From Chitinispirillaceae bacterium (GTDB taxonomy: Bacteria > Fibrobacterota > Chitinivibrionia > Chitinivibrionales > Chitinispirillaceae), in NCBI GenBank assembly GCA_016926315.1, contig JAFGOU010000573.1:1-6250 (forward strand): a stretch of 6,250 nucleotides of DNA, in the 5' to 3' direction. Position numbers and translations under genes: made by a program. Below the pieces are notes generated by a model. The model was not told the origin of the DNA. It was given only the letters and a program-made list of their open reading frames with translations, and ran no database searches. Shown piece after piece: positions 1 through 5,205 of the stretch (within the stretch, counting starts at the first letter, position 1; every line of letters starts with the position of its first letter).

Positions 1-1
1 C

Positions 2-586
2 GGACTGGCGAACCGTGCCCGGGTCAGGCTCGGGGACATTGCCAATGAAAAGGGCGATTATGCGGGCGCCATGAAATGGTTCCAGGAAACCGGGCCGTTT
101 ACCGCCAAAAACGGCTGGTCGGTTCCCGCGTTTCTCGGAAAGTTGACGTGCGCAAAAAATCTCGGACTTGCCGATTCCGCAGCGGTGTTCGAGCGCCTTC
201 TTTCTCTCTATGCAAAAACCATGCTCGAAAAGGAGCGATTTGAAAAGGTACGAACCCTGCCGCTCCGTAAAAAAGGAACGGCCGTCGCCGCAAGGCCGCC
301 GTCCCGCGCCGGCGTTATGCAAGGGAAAAAACCGTCTGGCGGCGGGAACGACACGAGTTTTACCCTCCAGGTCGGCGCGTTCAGTTCCCGGGAGCGCGCC
401 ATGGAACTCCGGCAGAAGCTGATTAAAACCCATAAGAACGTTGTCTGTGTGCCGGCGCTTGTTTCCGAGCAGACTTTTTACCGGGTATGGGTCGGCGATT
501 TTGCCTCGCGTGAGGAGGCGGAACGTTTCGGCAGGGACCGGTTCGTGCGGCAGGGGCAGTCATACCGGATCGTGGTGAAGCAGTAG
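2..586 (+). CDS. TPR and SPOR domain envelope protein, 3' part (start lies upstream of window)
   Basis: The reading frame is open from the first bases, so the ATG at 71 is an internal methionine and the true start is upstream; 194 residues are visible. The first ~30 visible residues (GLANRARVRLGDIANEKGDY, then AGAMKWF) fit a tetratricopeptide helix pair, and a second helical segment follows at about 155-270 nt. A basic, Pro/Gly-rich linker (about 260-355 nt) leads to a C-terminal SPOR domain starting at FTLQVGAF (359-382) with its second half-repeat at YRVWVGDF (479-502). SPOR domains bind glycan strands lacking stem peptides, typically at division septa, so the protein probably acts in the periplasm with TPRs mediating protein contacts. 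The N-terminal signal or anchor cannot be seen. It ends with tandem in-frame stops TAG TAA (584-589). gatB follows 14 nt later, suggesting co-transcription. The SPOR call is firm; the specific role is unknown. Confidence 0.88.
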   Translation, partial: GLANRARVRLGDIANEKGDYAGAMKWFQETGPFTAKNGWSVPAFLGKLTCAKNLGLADSAAVFERLLSLYAKTMLEKERFEKVRTLPLRKKGTAVAARPPSRAGVMQGKKPSGGGNDTSFTLQVGAFSSRERAMELRQKLIKTHKNVVCVPALVSEQTFYRVWVGDFASREEAERFGRDRFVRQGQSYRIVVKQ

Positions 587-587
587 T

Positions 588-594
588 AAAGGGG
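588..594 (+). promoter_or_regulatory. Shine-Dalgarno of gatB
   Basis: AAAGGGG lies 6 nt before the GTG at 601 and 9 nt before the adjacent in-frame GTG at 604. It supports a GTG start but cannot separate the two codons: 601 gives MVEYEAV, 604 gives MEYEAV, and both spacings are workable. It overlaps the second of the two stop codons of the SPOR gene. Confidence 0.6.
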
Positions 595-600
595 CGGAAC

Positions 601-2031
601 GTGGTGGAGTATGAAGCAGTCATCGGCCTTGAGGTGCACGCCCAGTTATCGATAAGAACGAAACTGTTCTGCGGCTGTTCGACGCCGTTTGGCGACCCGC
701 CCAATACCCACGGTTGCCCGGTCTGCCTGGGTTTTCCCGGCGCGCTTCCCGTACTCAACAGGGAGGCGGTCGTCATGGCGGTACGAGCGGGACTCGCCCT
801 CGGCTGCACCATCGAGCATAAGTCCATTTTTGCACGAAAGAACTACTTTTATCCCGACCTTCCCAAAGGGTATCAGATATCGCAGTACGACATGCCGCTT
901 TGTATCGGCGGCGCGCTGTCGGTATCGGTGAACGGTCATGAGCGGCGGATCGGCATCACCCGCATTCATCTCGAAGAGGACGCGGGCAAACTCGTGCACG
1001 ACCAAGACGCGGCGGACTCTCTCTTTGACGTCAACCGGTGCGGCACCCCGCTCATCGAGATCGTCAGCGAGCCCGACCTGCGCAGCGGCGCCGAAGCGTA
1101 CGCCTATCTGACGGCACTCAAGCAGATTCTCGAGTACCTTAACGTCTGCGACTGCAACATGGAAGAGGGCAGCCTGCGATGCGATGCCAACATTTCGGTC
1201 AGGCCGAAAGGCCATACGAAACTCGGCACCAAGATCGAAATAAAAAACATGAACAGTTTCCGCAGCCTCGAAAAGGCGCTTGCCTACGAGACCGAGCGGC
1301 AGATCGATACGGTCCGTTCCGGAGGTGTCATCACGCAACAGACCTTTCTGTGGGATCCGGCGACCGGCCAGTCGGTGCCCATGCGATCCAAGGAGGATGC
1401 GCATGACTACCGGTATTTCCCCGATCCCGACCTGGTGCCGCTTCTGGTCGACAGGGTAATGATAGCCGGAGTCAAGGCTGCGCTGCCCGAACTTCCCGCA
1501 GCGCGGCGAGGGCGTCTGGAGCGGTCGTACGCGCTTGCCCCCGACGCGGCCGACGTGCTGACCTCGTCAAGGGCGATCGCCGATTACTATGAGGCGGTTC
1601 TGGCCGCCGGCGCAGAAGCGCGGACCGCGGCCAACTGGGTCATGGGCGAAATTCTGCGCATGGTCAAGGAGATTAAAACCGGTCCGGGGGAACTGCGCGT
1701 GACGCCGGAGCGTCTTGCCGTGCTGCTTGCAAAAGTGAAGGACAACACCCTTTCCGCCCAGGCCGCGAAAAAGGTGCTGGAGGCCGTCCAGGCGGAAGAC
1801 CGTGACCCCGCCGCGATCATCGCAGAGCTCGGACTCGCGCAGATCTCCGACACGGGCGCTCTCGAAGCGGCCGTACGGAAGGTCATCGAGGCGAATCCCG
1901 GGGAGGTCGAACGTTACCGGAAGGGAGAGAAAAAACTGACCGGTTTTTTCGTGGGCCAGGCAATGAAGGCAACGGCCGGGAAGGGCAATCCCAGGGAGAT
2001 CGGCACGATCGTGGCGAGGCTGCTCTCATGA
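601..2031 (+). CDS. gatB: Aspartyl/glutamyl-tRNA(Asn/Gln) amidotransferase subunit B
   Basis: This is the tRNA-binding and kinase subunit of the cytoplasmic GatCAB complex. It phosphorylates Glu (or Asp) misacylated on tRNA-Gln (or tRNA-Asn) and amidates it with ammonia supplied by GatA. At 476 residues it is full length for the family. Visible hallmarks are LEVHAQL (10-16), a four-cysteine zinc-site pattern C24-x-C26...C39-x2-C42, the signature FYPDLPKGYQISQYD (83-97), HLEEDAGK (123-130), SLRCDANISV (191-200) with IEIKNMNSF after it, and the RYFPDPDLVPL segment (271-281). The C-terminal YqeY-like tail ends in YRKGEKKLTGFFVGQ (439-453). No disrupted motif is seen. GTG start; GTG at 604 is an equal alternative. 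The gene sits behind a SPOR protein and overlaps the next gene by 4 nt; gatA and gatC are not in the window. The presence of GatB implies at least one of GlnRS or AsnRS is absent or supplemented. Confidence 0.98.
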   Translation: MVEYEAVIGLEVHAQLSIRTKLFCGCSTPFGDPPNTHGCPVCLGFPGALPVLNREAVVMAVRAGLALGCTIEHKSIFARKNYFYPDLPKGYQISQYDMPLCIGGALSVSVNGHERRIGITRIHLEEDAGKLVHDQDAADSLFDVNRCGTPLIEIVSEPDLRSGAEAYAYLTALKQILEYLNVCDCNMEEGSLRCDANISVRPKGHTKLGTKIEIKNMNSFRSLEKALAYETERQIDTVRSGGVITQQTFLWDPATGQSVPMRSKEDAHDYRYFPDPDLVPLLVDRVMIAGVKAALPELPAARRGRLERSYALAPDAADVLTSSRAIADYYEAVLAAGAEARTAANWVMGEILRMVKEIKTGPGELRVTPERLAVLLAKVKDNTLSAQAAKKVLEAVQAEDRDPAAIIAELGLAQISDTGALEAAVRKVIEANPGEVERYRKGEKKLTGFFVGQAMKATAGKGNPREIGTIVARLLS

Positions 2032-2387
2032 ACGCCCGGTGGTCACGAACGGTGATGATCCCCGTCATGTTCTTCATGGGTGCGACGCTCCTCCTGTCCG
2101 TTCGGGCGCAGGATCCCGGTACGGTTTCCTCTCAGGTAACCGTTCAGGTTGACACTGCAGAGACGAACGCCGCCGCCGATACCCATTTATCGCTGCCGCA
2201 ACCTGTTGCCGGCGACACGACTGCTACCCCATCGCCGAAACCGGCGGTGATTGCCGGGGAAAAAACCGAGGGAATCAAACTGGTCAAGCGCTCCTATAAC
2301 GGCAGGCAACAGGTGTTCCTTGCCACCGGCATGATGATTTTCGTGGTGGCGATCATGACGGCCGCCCAGCAGTGGAACCCGCGGTGA
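2028..2387 (+). CDS. Small secreted or membrane protein of unknown function (119 aa)
   Basis: I do not recognise the family. The ATG overlaps the gatB stop as ATGA and has GAGG at 2016-2019, 8 nt upstream, so translation is probably coupled to gatB. Residues 1-27 look like a signal peptide: Arg4 and Arg7, a hydrophobic core, and a likely cleavage after SVRA (24-27). Residues 28-80 form a low-complexity Thr/Ala/Pro/Val-rich, probably disordered stretch. A basic segment (KLVKRSYNGRQQ) precedes a hydrophobic helix at about 96-113 (VFLATGMMIFVVAIMTAA), and only six residues follow it. If both predictions hold, the middle faces the periplasm and the C-terminus anchors in the inner membrane. A cleaved signal peptide plus a C-terminal anchor is an uncommon layout for so small a protein. 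The signal peptide could instead be an uncleaved first membrane helix. The ORF is supported by operon position, ribosome binding site and coding-like composition. Confidence 0.75.
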   Translation: MNARWSRTVMIPVMFFMGATLLLSVRAQDPGTVSSQVTVQVDTAETNAAADTHLSLPQPVAGDTTATPSPKPAVIAGEKTEGIKLVKRSYNGRQQVFLATGMMIFVVAIMTAAQQWNPR

Positions 2388-2406
2388 TCGGGGCGCAACG
2401 ACCGGC

Positions 2407-2458
2407 GATGCTTGACTCAACAGTCACGACCAGCTATTTTTAAAATTTGCCAAGCATC
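2407..2458. repeat. 8-bp perfect inverted repeat framing the promoter
   Basis: GATGCTTG (2407-2414) and CAAGCATC (2451-2458) are exact reverse complements, separated by 36 nt that hold most of the putative -35 and all of the -10. The left arm overlaps the first three bases of the -35; the right arm falls just after the expected start point. A second small palindrome, TGACT-CAAC-AGTCA (2413-2426), sits on the -35. Such spacing could be a divided operator. No U-tract follows, so it is not a typical terminator. Chance occurrence is possible. Confidence 0.4.
2412..2440 (+). promoter_or_regulatory. Putative sigma-70-type promoter for the porin/beta-helix/cotH-like operon
   Basis: TTGACT (2412-2417, -35) and TATTTT (2435-2440, -10) are separated by 17 bp, the optimal spacing. 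They lie in the only AT-rich stretch (2435-2448) of the only non-coding gap above 20 bp in the window. Transcription would begin near 2447, giving a 5' leader of about 70 nt before the ATG at 2519. An 8-bp direct repeat GTCACGAC occurs in the spacer (2423-2430) and in the leader (2469-2476), and may be a regulator site. The housekeeping-promoter consensus is assumed to apply in this organism. Confidence 0.55.
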
Positions 2459-2506
2459 AGGGGCGGCGGTCACGACGGTCGCATGGCAGGATAACGACGA
2501 AAGCAC

Positions 2507-2512
2507 GGGGGA
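2507..2512 (+). promoter_or_regulatory. Shine-Dalgarno of the porin-like gene
   Basis: GGGGGA lies 6 nt before the ATG at 2519. It decides this start over the in-frame methionine codons at residues 6 and 8. The first choice also gives the better signal-peptide n-region with Arg4. Confidence 0.55.
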
Positions 2513-2518
2513 TTTTCG

Positions 2519-3649
2519 ATGAGCATACGGACCATGACCATGGCAGCGGGGGCGCTTTGTGTCGCCGCCATTGCGCTCAATGCCGAAACCGACATCAACC
2601 TTGACCTTTTCCTGCAGCCGTGGTCAAGGCTCGATCAGAACAACGCCTTTTACGCCGACGGCCATTTTCAGATCGGGCTTCACCGGGCGGAGACCGCGCT
2701 TCGCGCCGAAAAGAAGATCGGTCCGTTTGATGCGGCCGGCAAGCTCCGTATCGACATGGCGGAAAATACGGTTCAGGAGGCGCTCCAGAACGCCTGGGTC
2801 GCCCTGACGTTCAAACCGTATCTGAAATTCAAGGCGGGAAAGTTCAAAATACCGTTCGGCGCGAACAACCTCATCGCCCCGTCGCGGCTGCCGACCGTGT
2901 TCAACAGCTTTACCGTCGATAACCTGAAATACGAGCTGGGAGTGGCAGGCTTCCGCTCAGGGGCCATGGTCTATGGCGACATCAATCCTGCGGTCCATTT
3001 CGCCTTCGGCACGTTTGAATATCCGCTGCATGACCTCCCGGGTACGGGAGAACGGGACCTGTTTCGCCAGCCGGTGGCGCGGGTCGGCTGGCAACCCGGC
3101 CCGATGGTCGGCTTTGATTATATGGTCACCGCGCCGGAACTTGCCCGGGTAAGGAGCAACGGTACGGTTATCTCCCGCCGGCTGCTGCTGCATGATATCG
3201 CCGTCACGGTCGACTATTCCCGCTGGTATCGCGGCTCGCTGGAATGGTTCATCGGCGTCGATACCGCGGACGCACCGCTCGTGCAGCTGATCTACGGCGG
3301 ATATCAGAGCAATGTCGCCTACAGCCTCTATACCGCCCACACCGTTACGGTTCCTCTTCCCCGGAAAAGGATGCTGAGGCTCACGACCGCGGGTGAGTTC
3401 CTGAACGGACTGGATTACCGCTATGAGCAGTACGTACTCCGGGCGTTTTATTATGCCCTTACCCAGGATGTTCAGCTGCACCTTGGAAGCGGGGTGGTCA
3501 TGGAACTGTCGTATGACATGCGGCTCGACGAACGATTGCACGGTTTCAAATACCAGCGCGTGGCTGCACAGATACATTTCGGCACTACAGGGAGGATAAA
3601 GACCGCCCGCAAACCTGCCCGGACCGGGCGGGATGAGCTTGAGGATTGA
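2519..3649 (+). CDS. Porin-like outer-membrane beta-barrel protein
   Basis: The 376-residue product starts with a signal peptide (hydrophobic core about 7-20, likely cleavage after LNA, 20-22, before ETD). The rest is rich in alternating polar/hydrophobic strands with many Tyr, Phe and Trp, as in outer-membrane barrels. The segment AWVALTFKPYLKFKAGKFK (92-110) followed by IPFG resembles the strand pair and Gly-x-Phe-x-x-Pro-Phe-Gly turn seen in phosphate-selective porin O/P-type proteins. This suggests a relative of that superfamily, but substrate preference cannot be read from it. The last strand, KYQRVAAQIHF (344-354), ends in the expected aromatic residue, yet a hydrophilic basic-to-acidic tail of 22 residues follows, which is unusual for a barrel. 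It is the first gene after a promoter-like sequence, 18 nt before a beta-helix lipoprotein gene. Together with the following genes it probably serves the cell surface. It could instead be a non-porin barrel used as an export or anchoring partner. Confidence 0.75.
   Translation: MSIRTMTMAAGALCVAAIALNAETDINLDLFLQPWSRLDQNNAFYADGHFQIGLHRAETALRAEKKIGPFDAAGKLRIDMAENTVQEALQNAWVALTFKPYLKFKAGKFKIPFGANNLIAPSRLPTVFNSFTVDNLKYELGVAGFRSGAMVYGDINPAVHFAFGTFEYPLHDLPGTGERDLFRQPVARVGWQPGPMVGFDYMVTAPELARVRSNGTVISRRLLLHDIAVTVDYSRWYRGSLEWFIGVDTADAPLVQLIYGGYQSNVAYSLYTAHTVTVPLPRKRMLRLTTAGEFLNGLDYRYEQYVLRAFYYALTQDVQLHLGSGVVMELSYDMRLDERLHGFKYQRVAAQIHFGTTGRIKTARKPARTGRDELED
3614..3632 (+). other. GC-rich RNA hairpin inside the 3' end of the porin-like gene
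   Basis: CCTGCCCG (3614-3621) can pair with CGGGCGGG (3625-3632) through eight pairs, one of them G-U, around a GAC loop. It ends 17 nt before the stop codon. No T-run follows, so it does not look like a rho-independent terminator. It could slow ribosomes or protect or terminate part of the transcript between first and second gene, or simply reflect high GC. Confidence 0.4.
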
Positions 3650-3667
3650 ACTGCGACCCGAAAAACC

Positions 3668-5197
3668 ATGGTTACGCACCGCATTATCATGAACGTCATC
3701 ATTGCTGCGGCAGGCGGCGGTATTTTTTCATGCCACTGGAACGCCCCGCTTGACGGCACGACCTTTACCGGCGGATCGTTCAGACTGACGTATCCCGCCT
3801 GCGCGCTGGAACGATTTCCAATTCCCTTTGTTGTCCAAAAGCTCGATAATGCCGGATCAATTGACCGCCGCGCGAGCGGATGGTTCTCGCTCGTTCAGGC
3901 CGGGACATCGGTACGCGGATATCTGAAAAACGGGATCGGCGGCACCGGTGCGGCACCCTTCACCGGCGGAACCATTGAACTGCGGGACGACCGCGGGCGT
4001 CTGGTCGATACGCTGCCCATTGCCGGGAGCGGGCCGACGGATACCATGATTCTTGACCAGCAGGCCGCCGATACGCTTGCGCTTGTCAGGGCGGGAACGC
4101 TGGTGATGGTGCCGGCGGACGTCACCCTCTCGGCGCCACAGCTCACCATTGAGGAGAACGTCTTGTTCATCCTGGGGCAGCGGGTCACCATGGTCTGCGA
4201 AGGTGAGCTGGTCTGCGCGGCATCGTCCCGCTATCCGGTGTTCTTCACTTCGGACGATCCCGGAGCGCCGTGGGGCGGCCTGGTACTGACGGGAACGTCA
4301 CGGTTGACGAACGTGTTCTTCTGCCGGGGCGGCGGGAACACCTCGGGAGAGTGGGTGTTCGGGCATTCCGGTTCCCAGGCCGCGCTGCATGTCGCTGGCA
4401 CGCATGCCGGCCTGCGCAGCTGTTTTTTTATGGACAACGCAGGAAAGGGGGTCACCGCCATCAGCGGCGGCATGACCATCGATTCCTGTTTGTTCCTGTA
4501 TTGTGACATGGGCGGCGAGTTCTCGCAGAGCAGGGTCACCCTGTCCGATTCGTGGATCCTGTTCACGCCCGACACCTCTTCCGCTGCCGTCGATGACGAC
4601 AACGACGCGCTCTACCTGCAGGGAATCTACGGCGACGTGGCGGATTCGCAGTATTCGACGATCAAGCGGTGTGTTTTCTACCGCGGCAAGGACGACGCCA
4701 TCGACCATAACGGCGCGTTTCTGCGGATCGCCGACTGCTGGGTGGAGGGCTTTTACCACGAGGGTGTTGCGGCGTCGGAAGGCAACCGGGTGGCGATTTT
4801 CAACAGTTATTTTACCGGATGCGACCAGGGGATCGAAGCCGGATACGGGAATCCTGTCGTCGTGGCCGACCACTGCCTGGTGACCGGCAACCGGACCGGC
4901 GTGCGGTTCGGCGACGCATACGACTGGGGGTGCGCTGGGTTTTTACTCGTCGTCAATTCCATCGTCAACGGCAACGGGATCGACGCGCGGAACTTCGATG
5001 TATTGACAAATGGGCCGGTCGATTCCGCGCTCCAGGTATCCTACTCGATTGTTTCCACGTCGCCGGGCACCTCCGGCACCGGGAATTGCCATGAAACGCC
5101 CCTGCTTGGAGCCGACTTGCTGCTGAAAAAAGATGCCCCGGGCGCCGGGGCCGCCGCAGACGGTCGAGACATGGGTCTTGTCACTCCCCTGTACTGA
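3668..5197 (+). CDS. Right-handed parallel beta-helix protein, probable lipoprotein
   Basis: 509 residues. The start at 3668 gives a short n-region with His4/Arg5, a hydrophobic segment (6-20) and a possible lipobox IFSC (19-22). Phe at -2 is not canonical, so lipidation at Cys22 is probable, not certain. The ATG at 3689 would lose the basic n-region. Residues 25-130 form a separate domain that I cannot assign. From about 150, DVTLSAPQLTIEENVLFILG and VFFTSDDPGAPWGGLVL are the usual first coils of surface beta-helix proteins; repeated coils run to about 470 (SCFFMDNAGKGVTAISGG, NSYFTGCDQGIEAG, DHCLVTGNRTGVRFG). An Asp cluster occurs at 309-313 and 342-346 (DDDND; DDAID). Related folds are polysaccharide lyases, epimerases and carbohydrate-binding NosD-like proteins, but no enzymatic activity can be claimed. 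No good Shine-Dalgarno precedes it (GAGG at 3641 is too far), so coupling to the porin gene 18 nt upstream is likely. Confidence 0.85.
   Translation: MVTHRIIMNVIIAAAGGGIFSCHWNAPLDGTTFTGGSFRLTYPACALERFPIPFVVQKLDNAGSIDRRASGWFSLVQAGTSVRGYLKNGIGGTGAAPFTGGTIELRDDRGRLVDTLPIAGSGPTDTMILDQQAADTLALVRAGTLVMVPADVTLSAPQLTIEENVLFILGQRVTMVCEGELVCAASSRYPVFFTSDDPGAPWGGLVLTGTSRLTNVFFCRGGGNTSGEWVFGHSGSQAALHVAGTHAGLRSCFFMDNAGKGVTAISGGMTIDSCLFLYCDMGGEFSQSRVTLSDSWILFTPDTSSAAVDDDNDALYLQGIYGDVADSQYSTIKRCVFYRGKDDAIDHNGAFLRIADCWVEGFYHEGVAASEGNRVAIFNSYFTGCDQGIEAGYGNPVVVADHCLVTGNRTGVRFGDAYDWGCAGFLLVVNSIVNGNGIDARNFDVLTNGPVDSALQVSYSIVSTSPGTSGTGNCHETPLLGADLLLKKDAPGAGAAADGRDMGLVTPLY
5135..5151 (+). other. GC-rich RNA hairpin near the 3' end of the beta-helix gene
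   Basis: GCCCCGG (5135-5141) and CCGGGGC (5145-5151) are perfect complements around a GCG loop, 43 nt before the stop codon and 54 nt before the next ATG. There is no T-run, so it is not a canonical terminator. It occupies a position comparable to the hairpin at the end of the preceding gene. The bases also encode an Ala/Pro/Gly-rich stretch, so the structure may be a by-product of composition. Confidence 0.4.
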
Positions 5198-5205
5198 AAC
5201 AATCC

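Noticed and set aside
71..586. SPOR protein starting at the ATG at 71
   Set aside because: The same frame is open back to base 2 and encodes a TPR helix that continues across the ATG, and no ribosome binding site precedes it.
646..1404. 252-codon open frame on the - strand
   Set aside because: It lies wholly opposite gatB, whose motifs are certain. Its protein resembles no family I know, and GC-rich coding DNA often leaves the opposite strand open.
2407..2458. Rho-independent terminator for the gatB operon
   Set aside because: The 8-bp arms are separated by 36 nt and no T-run follows the right arm; the T-rich bases are inside the loop. A promoter/operator reading fits better.
2957..3679. 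240-codon open frame on the - strand
   Set aside because: It is antisense to the barrel gene and has no ribosome binding site or recognisable motif; the + strand protein has a signal peptide and coherent strand pattern.
4298..4873. 191-codon open frame on the - strand, with further overlapping frames
   Set aside because: It is opposite clear beta-helix repeats and the composition is arginine/valine-rich as in GC shadows.
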